Shown in pieces: positions 1 to 7,993 of a stretch of DNA of 64,000 nt. A model generated the notes under the pieces. It saw nothing but the letters and a program-made list of their open reading frames with translations, did no database searches and had not been told where the DNA came from. Position 1 is the first letter of the stretch; each line of letters starts with the position of its first letter. Origin of the DNA: Streptomyces sp. 71268 (GTDB lineage: Bacteria; Actinomycetota; Actinomycetes; Streptomycetales; Streptomycetaceae); NCBI RefSeq assembly GCF_029392895.1, contig NZ_CP114200.1, positions 3,627,001-3,691,000 of the forward strand. Direction: 5' to 3'. A program made the position numbers and the translations under genes.

Positions 1-19
1 ACAGTCCGCTGACGAACAC
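1..19 (-). CDS. 5' end of a gene cut by the left window edge (uncertain)
   Basis: On the minus strand an AGGAG ribosome-binding site lies about five bases before a GTG at 19-17. The frame reads M-F-V-S-G-L to the edge with no stop. The other two frames there stop at once. Only six residues are visible, so the product cannot be named. An operator-like inverted repeat at 168-189 lies about 150 bp upstream. Confidence 0.3.
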
Positions 20-167
20 GCGGTCTCCTGACCCGTCAAGCCATCAACCCATCACACCTTCTCGCCTCCGTGGCAACGGCCGGCCTCACGGCCGTACGAC
101 CGCCGGCTTCGACCGTCCGGCCGTCCGGCCGTGCCACCAGGTTCCCCCGTACGCGGCCCGCCGCCTA

Positions 168-189
168 GTACCCACAAAAAGGTGGCTAC
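168..189. promoter_or_regulatory. Operator-like inverted repeat
   Basis: GTACCCAC at 168-175 and GTGGCTAC at 182-189 are inverted copies with one mismatch, separated by the A-rich spacer AAAAAG. It is an AT-rich island in otherwise very GC-rich sequence, as expected for a repressor site. It probably serves the gene leaving the window on the left. The regulator is unknown. Confidence 0.4.
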
Positions 190-272
190 CGCCGCTCGCC
201 GGTCCACGGCCCGGGCCGCCCCGTCGGCGCGCCCGCTCAGCACGGCCCGGCCACCGTCCGGCCCCCGCACAG

Positions 273-313
273 CGTTCCGCCCCCGCTGGCCTGGGCCCAG
301 CGGGGGCGGAACG
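273..313. terminator. Terminator-like hairpin downstream of the GNAT gene
   Basis: Perfect 17-bp arms at 273-289 and 297-313 with a 7-base loop. It sits 70 bp past the stop of the minus-strand gene at 383-1024. There is no U-tract, which is usual for actinobacterial terminators. It could act in both directions. Confidence 0.65.
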
Positions 314-382
314 AGCCGAAGGCGTCGCGTACGGGAACGGGGGCGGGCGCGGCGCTGCCTGGGGGCGGCCCCGCCGCCCGTC

Positions 383-1024
383 TCACCCCGGCCGTCCGGG
401 CCGGAGGATGGCCTCGCTGCCGATCGGTGTGAACCCCACGGCGAGGAACGCCCGGAGGGAGCGCGCGTTGCCTGGGGAGACGGCGGCGAACACCGGCTCA
501 CCAGCGGGAACGAGGGTGAGCGCGGCGCGCAGGAGAGAGCGGCCCGCTCCCGCGCTGGGGCTGTCCGGGCTGTCGAGTTCGATGCTCAGCTCGCGGCGGC
601 CGGCCAGCCCGCGCGCCAACGTGACGAGGCCGCGTTCGTCGCCGTGGACGGCGACGTCGGTACGGAGTTCCCTGGCGTAGCGGACGCGCGGATGGTCGTC
701 GGCGTCCAGGCGTGGGGGCAGCCGGGGTGGGCCGGGGAGCCCGCGCGCGACGAGTACGGCGTCCGTCACCCCGACCCACCCCTTCGGGCCGGCCAGGTGG
801 CGCAGGAAGTCGGGCGCCATGGAGCCGCCGTAACCGTCGGGCCCCTGGGCGTGGACCTCGGCGGCGGGCAGAGCGGTGGCGACGACGGCGTGCGCGGTGA
901 AGGCGGCCGAGCACTCCAGCCCGTGCGCCAGCGGCGGCAGGACCGTCACCTGCCCGTCCGCTGGGGGGAAGCGCCCGTCGGCGGCGTCGAGGAAGTACGT
1001 CAGCAGGGGGTGCGGCCCGTTCAT
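383..1024 (-). CDS. GNAT-type N-acetyltransferase-like protein
   Basis: A 213-residue soluble protein. The C-terminal part (roughly residues 180-207) reads SPGNARSLRAFLAVGF, which matches the last conserved GNAT block, where an N-x-x-S-x-x-x-F/Y helix packs against acetyl-CoA and is followed by a GF-x-P-I-G strand. The N-terminal two thirds diverge and the R/Q-x-x-G-x-G/A pyrophosphate loop is not clear, so activity and substrate cannot be assigned. The ATG start at 1024 has no strong ribosome-binding site. It lies downstream of rtcB on the same strand, 175 bp apart, with a terminator hairpin after it. It could also be a GNAT-fold protein without enzymatic activity. Confidence 0.7.
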   Translation of the reverse strand: MNGPHPLLTYFLDAADGRFPPADGQVTVLPPLAHGLECSAAFTAHAVVATALPAAEVHAQGPDGYGGSMAPDFLRHLAGPKGWVGVTDAVLVARGLPGPPRLPPRLDADDHPRVRYARELRTDVAVHGDERGLVTLARGLAGRRELSIELDSPDSPSAGAGRSLLRAALTLVPAGEPVFAAVSPGNARSLRAFLAVGFTPIGSEAILRPGRPG

Positions 1025-1131
1025 GCGGCCACATCATGCACGGCGCGTGAGGCTGACCGCCGACGGGGGCCGGGCACCGAGGCCGGCGACCAGCAGGCCC
1101 GGCACCCCGACGCCCGGGCCCGCGCCCCCGT

Positions 1132-1167
1132 CACGCCGCCACGCCGCCACGCCGTCACGCCGTCACG
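1132..1167. repeat. 8-bp tandem repeat, about 4.5 copies
   Basis: Four head-to-tail copies of CACGCCGC or CACGCCGT followed by CACG, between the GNAT gene and rtcB. It is a candidate for copy-number variation between strains. No function is evident. Confidence 0.7.
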
Positions 1168-1199
1168 AGCGGAGGCGCGGACACGCGGGCCACGGGCCG

Positions 1200-2405
1200 T
1201 CAGCCCTTCACGCAGACGACCTGCTTCAGCTTGGCCACCACCTCGACCAGGTCCCGCTGCTGGTCGATGACCTTCTCGATCGGCTTGTACGCGCCCGGGA
1301 TCTCGTCCACCACGCCGGAGTCCTTCCGGCACTCCACGCCGCGCGTCTGCTCCTCCAGGTCCCGCGTCGAGAAGCGCTTCTTCGCGGCGTTGCGGCTCAT
1401 CTTCCGGCCCGCGCCGTGCGAGGCCGAGTTGAAGGACGCGGCGTTGCCGAGGCCCTTCACGATGTACGAGCCGGTGCCCATCGAGCCCGGGATGATGCCG
1501 TACTCACCCGCGCCGGCCCGGATCGCGCCCTTGCGGGTGACCAGCAGGTCCATGCCGTCGTAGCGCTCCTCGCTGACGTAGTTGTGGTGGCAGGAGATGA
1601 CGTCGTCGAAGGTGACCCTGGCCTTGCGGAACTCGCGCCGCAGCACCTCCTGGAGGAGCGCCATCATGATCGACCGGTTGTGCTTGGCGTACTCCTGCGC
1701 CCAGAACAGGTCGTTGCGGTACGCCGCCATCTGCGGGGTGTCCGAGACGAAGACGGCCAGGTCACGGTCGACCAGCCCCTGGTTGTGCGGCAGCTTCTGG
1801 GCCTCGCCGATGTGGTACTCGGCGAGCTCCTTGCCGATGTTGCGGGAGCCCGAGTGCAGCATCAGCCACACCGCGCCCTCGCCGTCCACGCAGACCTCCA
1901 CGAAGTGGTTGCCGCCGCCGAGCGTCCCCATCTGCTTGGTCGCCCGCTCCTGGCGGAACTTCACCGCGTCGGCCACGTCGTCGAACCGGGACCAGAAGTC
2001 GTCCCAGCCCGCCGTCGGCAGCCCGTACAGCTTCCCCGGCTCCACCGGCGCGTCGTGCATGCCCCGGCCCACCGGGATGGCCTGCTCGATCTTGGAGCGC
2101 AGCCGCGACAGGTCGTCCGGCAGGTCGCGGTCGGTCAGCGACGTCCTGACGGCACTCATGCCGCAGCCGATGTCCACCCCGACCGCCGCCGGGCACACCG
2201 CGCCCCGCATGGCGATGACGGAGCCGACCGTGGCCCCCTTGCCGTAGTGCACGTCGGGCATGACGGCCAGGCCCTTGATCCACGGGAGCGTCGCGACGTT
2301 GCGAAGCTGCTGCATCGCGACGCCCTCCACGGTGGCAGGGTCAGCCCACATGCGAATCGGCACGTGGGCGCCCGATACCTCTGTGTACGTCACGACATAC
2401 TCCAT
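1200..2405 (-). CDS. rtcB: RtcB-type RNA 3'-phosphate ligase
   Basis: A 401-residue protein, normal for the family. RtcB joins RNA 3'-phosphate or 2',3'-cyclic phosphate ends to 5'-OH ends using GTP and Mn2+, acting in RNA repair. Family motifs are intact: MPDVHYGKG at 49-57; VDIGCGM at 77-83 with the metal-binding Asp78 and Cys81; GGGNHFVE at 163-170; LHSGSRNIG at 183-191; the His pair 273/274; and HGAGR at 330-334, whose His is guanylated. It starts at ATG 2405 just after GGGGGA. The gene stands alone: no archease (the usual activator) or RtcA/RtcR partner is in the window. It is divergent from the lipoprotein gene starting at 2568. The family call is very secure; the physiological substrate is unknown. 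Confidence 0.95.
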   Translation of the reverse strand: MEYVVTYTEVSGAHVPIRMWADPATVEGVAMQQLRNVATLPWIKGLAVMPDVHYGKGATVGSVIAMRGAVCPAAVGVDIGCGMSAVRTSLTDRDLPDDLSRLRSKIEQAIPVGRGMHDAPVEPGKLYGLPTAGWDDFWSRFDDVADAVKFRQERATKQMGTLGGGNHFVEVCVDGEGAVWLMLHSGSRNIGKELAEYHIGEAQKLPHNQGLVDRDLAVFVSDTPQMAAYRNDLFWAQEYAKHNRSIMMALLQEVLRREFRKARVTFDDVISCHHNYVSEERYDGMDLLVTRKGAIRAGAGEYGIIPGSMGTGSYIVKGLGNAASFNSASHGAGRKMSRNAAKKRFSTRDLEEQTRGVECRKDSGVVDEIPGAYKPIEKVIDQQRDLVEVVAKLKQVVCVKG

Positions 2406-2567
2406 TCCCCCGCGAAAGACAGAAAAAAGACAGAAAAGTCAAAAGCCGGACCTGGCGTCACATTCATGGCCGCGAACCGGCGAACGCGCTAGCGGTTGAG
2501 GTAAACATTGTCTCCATCGGCCGCCCTGGCGCGGCAACCAGTTTTCCGGGGAAGGGAGCCGCGGACA

Positions 2568-3932
2568 GTGCAGCGAAGGCCGTACGTTCCAGGCACCGCG
2601 CTGACCGCCGCCGTGCTCGTCACGGGGCTCGCCGGATGCAGCGGCGAGACCAGCGCCCAAGGCGCCGACGACGGCAAGACCGGGGGTTACAGCTCCACGG
2701 CCAACGTCCGGCCGGGCAAGTTCCGCACCCTTCCCGAGCCCTGCGGCACGGTCGGCGGGGACAGCCTGCGCTCCCTGCTGCCCGGCCTTGAGGACCAGGA
2801 CGAGGCGACCCAGAAGACGGTGTTCGAGGGCCAGCCGGCCGTCACGTACGACACCGACCGGCGCGTCGGCTGCCGCTGGAAGCTGACGACCCCGGAGGGC
2901 TCCCGGCACCTGACGCTCGACTTCGAGCGCATCGTCTCCTACGACCCGCAGGAGGGCGACGACGACCGGGCCGCCGCCGCGTACGCGAAGAAGGCGGCGG
3001 CGGCGAAGATCCCGCTGGAGACCGCGAGCCCGAGCCCCGGCCAGAGCGGACCCGGCGGGACGGGCACCGAGACGCCGGCGCCCGGGGCGTCCGAGCCCGG
3101 CGGGACGGGCGGCGCGTCGCCGCGCGGCGAAGACGAGGGCGCGGACGGAGACGCGGAAGAGGACGGGCCGGAGATCGTGCGGGGCTCGGGCGACGCCCCG
3201 GACGGCGACCCCCGTACGGACCCGGAGCGCACGGCGGACGTGGCCTCCTGGCGCCTGGCCTCCACGGTCGACGGCGGCAGCGGTGTTGGCGACGACGACG
3301 GTGACGGTGACGGCGTTCGTGGCGGTGCCGTCCGCGCCGGGCTCACCCGCGCCCATGACGTCAGCCCCGCCGACCCGGCGGGGCCGGCCGACCCGGCGGG
3401 CACCACGGGCGCGGCCGGTACGGCGGAGCTGCGGGCCGACCGGGTGCGCGAGGACGCCGTCGTGGCCCCCGCGGCGGACACCGAACCGGCCGAGAAGCCC
3501 GCCGCAGGCTCCGACCAGGACGCCGCCGACTCGCCCACGCCCCCCGCCCAGACACCCGCCACCCCCTCCGCCCCCGGCGCCAGCGCGACCCCGGGCGGCG
3601 AGGAGCAGGGCGACGGTGGCGAGTCGGGCGACGAACAGGGTGACGGGCAGGGCGACGAGGGTGAGGAAGGGGACGCGGGCGAGGAGGCGGTCGACCTGTC
3701 CCCCCGGCGACTCGACGGGATCGGCGACGAGGCGTTCCTGAACGACGAGTTCAGCACCGGCGACTCCGGCGTCCACCGCGACATCACGATCGTCTTCCGA
3801 TCCTCGAACGTCATCGTCACGCTCGAGTACGACCAGTGGTCCACCGACCCACGGCACGTGCCCAGCAGCGCCGAGCTACAGGACAAGGCCCAGGACCTGG
3901 CCCGCAAGCTCCCCGGGCACTTCGGCGACTAG
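2568..3932 (+). CDS. Large DUF3558-like lipoprotein with an acidic disordered insert
   Basis: A predicted lipoprotein of 454 residues. The start is GTG 2568, preceded by GGGGAAGGGAG, giving a short Arg-containing N-terminus, a hydrophobic stretch and the lipobox LAGC at 21-24. Residues about 45-125 and the last 90 residues resemble DUF3558 lipoproteins: a paired-cysteine region (CGTVGG and VGCRW), then GIGDEAF and VIVTLEYD. Between them lie about 220 residues of Pro/Gly/Ala/Asp/Glu-rich low complexity with no fold. The neighbour downstream (4043-4879) is a shorter relative without this insert, suggesting duplication. The role at the cell surface is unknown. Confidence 0.75.
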   Translation: MQRRPYVPGTALTAAVLVTGLAGCSGETSAQGADDGKTGGYSSTANVRPGKFRTLPEPCGTVGGDSLRSLLPGLEDQDEATQKTVFEGQPAVTYDTDRRVGCRWKLTTPEGSRHLTLDFERIVSYDPQEGDDDRAAAAYAKKAAAAKIPLETASPSPGQSGPGGTGTETPAPGASEPGGTGGASPRGEDEGADGDAEEDGPEIVRGSGDAPDGDPRTDPERTADVASWRLASTVDGGSGVGDDDGDGDGVRGGAVRAGLTRAHDVSPADPAGPADPAGTTGAAGTAELRADRVREDAVVAPAADTEPAEKPAAGSDQDAADSPTPPAQTPATPSAPGASATPGGEEQGDGGESGDEQGDGQGDEGEEGDAGEEAVDLSPRRLDGIGDEAFLNDEFSTGDSGVHRDITIVFRSSNVIVTLEYDQWSTDPRHVPSSAELQDKAQDLARKLPGHFGD

Positions 3933-4042
3933 CCCGGCGAGTACCGTCACGGTTCGGCCGACCGGACACCGCGACCGCGTACCGTGCCGAACGAGTCACG
4001 CGGCGGGACGGCCGCCCACCGACAGAGAATGAGCGAAGGACC

Positions 4043-4879
4043 ATGCCCCGAACAGCACCGAGACTCGCCCGAATGCTCGCCTGCGCAGCCGTACCGGCGA
4101 TGCTCGTCGCAGGCTGCTCGTCCGACTCGGGTGACAAGGACCCGAAGGACGACGCGTCGAAGTCGGCCACCACCAGCCCGTCGCCGACCGTGGCCCCCGC
4201 GAAGTTCGCCAAGCTCCCCGAGGTCTGCAAGACGCTGCCGAAGAAGATGGTGGGCGACCTCGTCCCGCACGCGAAGGACGAGAAGGGCAAGACGCTGCCC
4301 TCGGCCAACATCAACGAGTCCGCGAGCTGCCTGTGGTCCGGCCTCGACGGGTTCCAGTACCGCCAGCTCACCGTCTCGCTGAAGCTCTTCCCCTCCGATG
4401 TCGGCCTCGGCACGGGTGACAAGCGCGCCGCCGCGTACGCCAAGCAGCAGGTCGAGAAGGCCGGCACGGCCGACGGCGCCAAGGGCGCCAAGACCGGTGC
4501 GACCAGCGGTATCGGCGACGAGGCGCAGACCGTGGCGACGACCACGAAGAAGGACGGCGACGAGTTCAAGAACGAGACCGTCGTCTCCCGCACGGCCAAC
4601 GTGGTCGTCACGGTCGAGTACCGCGGCGCCGGCTACGAGGACGCGAAGCCGCCGAAGCCCGAGGACCTGGCGAAGGGCGCCCAGAAGGCCACCAAGGAGG
4701 TGGTGCTCAAGGTCGCCGACGCGAACGGCGCCGTGGCCCCCGACGAGGGCGCCACGGGCGGCGACACCGGCGACGGAAAGACCGATGACAAGGCCGACGA
4801 GGCCGACGAGAAGGCCGACGACGCGAAGAACGGCGACAAGGCCGACGCGGGCAAGGGCGCGCGCCCGGCGGGCAACTGA
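4043..4879 (+). CDS. DUF3558-type lipoprotein
   Basis: A 278-residue predicted lipoprotein. ATG 4043 follows GAAGGA closely. The signal peptide ends with lipobox VAGC at 22-25, followed by a Ser/Asp/Lys-rich linker. The conserved body has PAKFAKLPEVC and SASCLW cysteine segments, a GIGDEAQTV turn and a VVVTVEYRG strand, matching DUF3558 and the paralogue just upstream (110-bp gap). The C-terminus is a Lys/Asp/Ala-rich tail of about 50 residues that looks disordered and may reach into the wall. Family function is not established. Confidence 0.8.
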   Translation: MPRTAPRLARMLACAAVPAMLVAGCSSDSGDKDPKDDASKSATTSPSPTVAPAKFAKLPEVCKTLPKKMVGDLVPHAKDEKGKTLPSANINESASCLWSGLDGFQYRQLTVSLKLFPSDVGLGTGDKRAAAYAKQQVEKAGTADGAKGAKTGATSGIGDEAQTVATTTKKDGDEFKNETVVSRTANVVVTVEYRGAGYEDAKPPKPEDLAKGAQKATKEVVLKVADANGAVAPDEGATGGDTGDGKTDDKADEADEKADDAKNGDKADAGKGARPAGN

Positions 4880-5264
4880 CCTCCGCGAGCCGGGAGGCCG
4901 GCCGCCGGCGCGTTCCCGCGGGCGGGCGCGGGTTCCGGTGTGGGTGTGGGCCAGGCACCGCGCGCCCGGCCGCCGGGCGGGTGGTCGCGCCATGCCCGCC
5001 CCGGTACGCCGGCACCGGGGCCCACCCCGCCCCGCCTCGTCCCCGTGCCGCAGGGGGACGAGGCCGGGTTCCGGCGTGCGCGGTCAGGGGTGGAAGCGTG
5101 CTGACCGGGCGCGTGACCACGCGGGTCTCATACGGGGTGGACGCGGGCGATAAGGAAGCGGAACGGGGCGCCTCCGTACGTCTGTTCGGCCCTGGTCGCA
5201 CTCCTGGCTTGACGCGTATGCCAGGCTTGGCGCGCTAGTTGCCGAGGGCGGGGAGGGATCGCGG
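4880..5264 (+). other. Intergenic region upstream of the DUF2637 gene
   Basis: 385 bp with no convincing gene. The last 60 bp carry two direct copies of GGCTTGnCGCG at 5206-5216 and 5224-5234, 18 bp apart. A TTGACG hexamer (5209-5214) lies inside the first copy and could be a -35 element. A GGGAGG ribosome-binding site follows at 5251-5256. Confidence 0.5.
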
Positions 5265-7373
5265 GTGGCCGCGATGCAATTGACGCGCACACACCGAATA
5301 CTTATCGGGGTGATCATCGCCGGTGCGGCGGTGATCGCCGCGATCGGGTTCGTGGGTTCCTACGCCGCGGTCCGTGACCTCGCGCAGGACAAGGGGTTCG
5401 GCAGCTTCGCCAACGTCTTCCCGATCGGCATCGACGCCGGAATCGTCGTCCTGCTCGCCCTCGACCTGCTGCTGACGTGGATTCGCATCCCGTTCCCGCT
5501 GCTGCGGCAGACGGCGTGGCTGCTGACCGCCGCCACCATCGCCTTCAACGGCGCCGCCGCCTGGCCCGACCCGCTGGGCGTCGGGATGCACGCGGTCATC
5601 CCCGTCCTGTTCGTCGTCGCCGTCGAGGCCGCCCGGCACGCCATCGGCCGCATCGCGGACATCACCGCCGACCGGCACATGGAGTCGGTCCGCGTCGCCC
5701 GCTGGCTGCTCGCCCCCGTCCCCACCTTCCGGCTGTGGCGCCGGATGAAGCTGTGGGAACTGCGCTCGTACAACGAGGTCATCCGGCTGGAGCAGGACCG
5801 CCTGGTCTACCGCGCCCGGTTGCGCGCCCGCTTCGGCCGGGCCTGGCGCCGCAAGGCACCCGTGGAGTCCCTGATGCCGCTGCGGCTGGCCCGCTACGGC
5901 GTCCCCATCTCGCAGACGGCCCCGGCCGGGCTCGCCGCCGCCGGGATCGTCATCCCGCCGGAGATGGCGCTGGCCACGGGCGAGGCGATCAGCGGCGCGG
6001 CGGAGCCGGTCGCCGCCATCGAGGCGGCGGGCACCGTGGAGCGCGCCGACGCCGCCGCCAAGGCCGACGCCGGCGCGGCCACGGCCGGCGGCGCGGGCCA
6101 GCGCGGGCGCACCTCGGGGGCCACGGCGCCCGCGGCGTTAGCGCCGGCAGCCGACGCGTCGAAGGCGCCGAAGGCATCGGACGAGGCGCACGCGGCCCAC
6201 GCCGCCCAGGCGACGCGGGACGCGCGGGCGGGGCAGGACGCGCCGGCGGCGCAGGACGCACCGGACGCCCAGGGGGCGCCGGACGCGCGGCACGGGGGTG
6301 CGGCGAAGGCGACGGGCCCTGGCCCTGGCCCGGTCAACGGTGTGAGCACGCGTAAGAACGAGAGCGGCGCGGCCGGCCCGGCGAACGGTACGGACAGGGC
6401 GAACGGGTCGCGGGCGGCGGCCGCGCCGCAGGCCCCCGCCGCGCCGCAGGCCACGGGCGCCGGTGAGGTCGCGCGCGCCGCGCAGGCCACGGGCGCGCCC
6501 TCGGCGGCGCAGCCGTCCGCCACCATCCCCGCCCCGCGCGCGGCGCACGCCGGGGCTCACCCGGAGGCCGGCGCGCGCCCGGAGGCCGGAGCGGGTCGCG
6601 AGGCAGCGGCCGCCAGCCCGGCGACCGAGCCGGGGCGGGAAGCGGGTGGCGGTGCCGGCGGCCCGGAGGCGGGCGTGGCCGCGGAGGGCGTCGGGCCCGA
6701 CGGTGGGCCCGTGACGGTCCCGGTCGGCTCCGGCGGACGGCGCCGCGCGCTGGGCAACGCCCAGTACGTGGGCTACCCGGCCGTGGCGGGCGGGTATGCG
6801 GACGAGCGGCCGTACACCGCCGACCCGCAGGCCAGCGCCGATCCCCAGGCCGTCGCCGCCGCGCAGGCCGCCGCCGCGCGGCGCGCCGAGCGCCCCGCCC
6901 CGTACGACGACCGCCACCCCGACGACCGCCACCCCGACCAGCGCCAGCAGCCCGGCCAGCAGTCCGGCCACCCGCACGACCAGCAGCGCGCGGGCGACGG
7001 GCGGCGTCCGGACGGCGCCGGCGACCGGGCGCGGGACGCGGCGGCCCGCGACCAGCGCGACGGGCGGCGCCCGGCCCAGGCCCCCGAGTTCCCGCCGGAC
7101 GCCACGCAGGAGATCGCGCTGTCAGCGCTGCCCGAACTCTCCACGCTGCCCGAGGACGTGCCGCGCGACGAGGCGTTCTACGGGGCCTTCCGGCGGTTCG
7201 TGACGGAGCACGGGGCGTTCCCCGACTCCCGCCAGTTCAGCCGCTACCTGCTCGACCACTACGGCATCGCCGGCGTGGGCGGCGGCCCGATGCCCGCCCA
7301 CGGCCTCCGCCGCGAGATCCGCGAGCTGCGCGAGCGCTACCGCATGGAGATGGAGACCGAGCACATCCCGTAG
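5265..7373 (+). CDS. DUF2637 multi-pass membrane protein with long disordered linker; contains a TTA codon
   Basis: 702 residues from GTG 5265 (GGGAGG eight bases upstream). Residues 8-125 hold four predicted membrane helices in the DUF2637 pattern seen in Streptomyces membrane proteins, some of them linked to plasmid spread. A basic cytoplasmic segment (about 150-215, ELRSYNEVIRLEQDRLVYRAR) follows, then roughly 370 residues of Ala/Gly/Pro-rich, then His/Asp/Gln-rich, low complexity. The last 80 residues form a second conserved block (DEAFYGAFRRFVTEHGAFPDS) resembling a small helical DNA- or protein-binding domain. Codon 292 (6138-6140) is TTA, so translation may depend on the bldA tRNA. Function is unknown; spread- or segregation-related roles are guesses. 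Confidence 0.8.
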   Translation: MAAMQLTRTHRILIGVIIAGAAVIAAIGFVGSYAAVRDLAQDKGFGSFANVFPIGIDAGIVVLLALDLLLTWIRIPFPLLRQTAWLLTAATIAFNGAAAWPDPLGVGMHAVIPVLFVVAVEAARHAIGRIADITADRHMESVRVARWLLAPVPTFRLWRRMKLWELRSYNEVIRLEQDRLVYRARLRARFGRAWRRKAPVESLMPLRLARYGVPISQTAPAGLAAAGIVIPPEMALATGEAISGAAEPVAAIEAAGTVERADAAAKADAGAATAGGAGQRGRTSGATAPAALAPAADASKAPKASDEAHAAHAAQATRDARAGQDAPAAQDAPDAQGAPDARHGGAAKATGPGPGPVNGVSTRKNESGAAGPANGTDRANGSRAAAAPQAPAAPQATGAGEVARAAQATGAPSAAQPSATIPAPRAAHAGAHPEAGARPEAGAGREAAAASPATEPGREAGGGAGGPEAGVAAEGVGPDGGPVTVPVGSGGRRRALGNAQYVGYPAVAGGYADERPYTADPQASADPQAVAAAQAAAARRAERPAPYDDRHPDDRHPDQRQQPGQQSGHPHDQQRAGDGRRPDGAGDRARDAAARDQRDGRRPAQAPEFPPDATQEIALSALPELSTLPEDVPRDEAFYGAFRRFVTEHGAFPDSRQFSRYLLDHYGIAGVGGGPMPAHGLRREIRELRERYRMEMETEHIP

Positions 7374-7407
7374 CCCCCCGGCTGCCCGCGACCCCGGCTC
7401 CCTTGGG

Positions 7408-7427
7408 GCCGGGGCCTGAGCCCCGGC
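7408..7427. terminator. Hairpin between convergent genes
   Basis: Eight-bp perfect arms GCCGGGGC at 7408-7415 and GCCCCGGC at 7420-7427 with a CTGA loop, between the stops of the DUF2637 gene and the convergent small membrane gene. It is a plausible bidirectional terminator. Confidence 0.45.
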
Positions 7428-7442
7428 GGCCCGGGCCCGGGT

Positions 7443-7649
7443 TCAGGCCCGTTTGCGGGAGGCGCGCCCGGACTCGCCCCACGCGGCGAGCACGAGGCCG
7501 ACCACGACGAGGGCCACATAGCCACCGGACGGGATGTCGAACCACTGCTGGAGTACGCCCCACGGCTTCTCGCCGACGACGCGCCCGACCACACCGAGCG
7601 TGCCTTGGATGGCGACGACTATTCCGACGATGCCCACAATCTCTCGCAT
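7443..7649 (-). CDS. Small membrane protein, unknown function
   Basis: 68 residues from ATG 7649. Two hydrophobic segments (about 4-25 and 42-60) surround a short polar stretch EKPWGVLQQWFD, and the tail is basic (GRASRKRA), predicting a two-helix membrane protein with a cytoplasmic C-terminus. The sequence upstream of the start gives only a weak ribosome-binding site. It lies between convergent DUF2637 and upstream lysS. I do not recognise a family. Confidence 0.65.
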   Translation of the reverse strand: MREIVGIVGIVVAIQGTLGVVGRVVGEKPWGVLQQWFDIPSGGYVALVVVGLVLAAWGESGRASRKRA

Positions 7650-7782
7650 GGCCCAAGCGTCCCCGGCCCACCCCCGCCCCCGCGTCCTCCCGGCGGCCGA
7701 AGCCGAGGTCAGCCGAAGGGTGCAGTACCCGCCCGCCCCACTCCCCCACACCCCGGCCACGGGCTGACCTCGGCCCCCACCG

Positions 7783-7862
7783 ACCAACAGGCCGACAGGC
7801 CAACAGGCCAACAGGCCGACAGACCGGCAGGCCGGCAGGCCGGACAGGGCAACAGGCCGAAC
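7783..7862. repeat. Octanucleotide tandem repeat, about 10 copies
   Basis: Head-to-tail 8-bp units of the form CCAACAGG, CCGACAGG or CCGGCAGG fill about 80 bp directly beside the lysS terminator. Units vary at positions 3 and 4 and the phase slips near the right end. Non-coding on both strands. Confidence 0.75.
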
Positions 7863-7866
7863 GGAC

Positions 7867-7910
7867 GCGGGGCGGCGGCCCGTGGGAAACCCCACGGGCC
7901 GCCGCCCCGC
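7867..7910 (-). terminator. lysS terminator
   Basis: A perfect 20-bp inverted repeat (arms 7867-7886 and 7891-7910) with an AAAC loop, 84 bp beyond the lysS stop. It is one of the strongest hairpins in the window. Confidence 0.8.
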
Positions 7911-7993
7911 GCTCACCTGTGCGAGCCGCCCGGCCCCGGTCGGACCCGCCGGGCCAGCCGGGACGACCCGGAACCCCAGCCGGTGGCCGGCCG

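Noticed and set aside
131..2492. Long plus-strand open frames opposite the GNAT and rtcB genes
   Set aside because: Shadow frames of high-GC coding DNA: Arg/Ala/Pro-rich translations with no motifs, opposite well-supported genes.
7783..7862. CRISPR array
   Set aside because: Units are 8 bp and contiguous, without unique spacers; no cas genes in the window.
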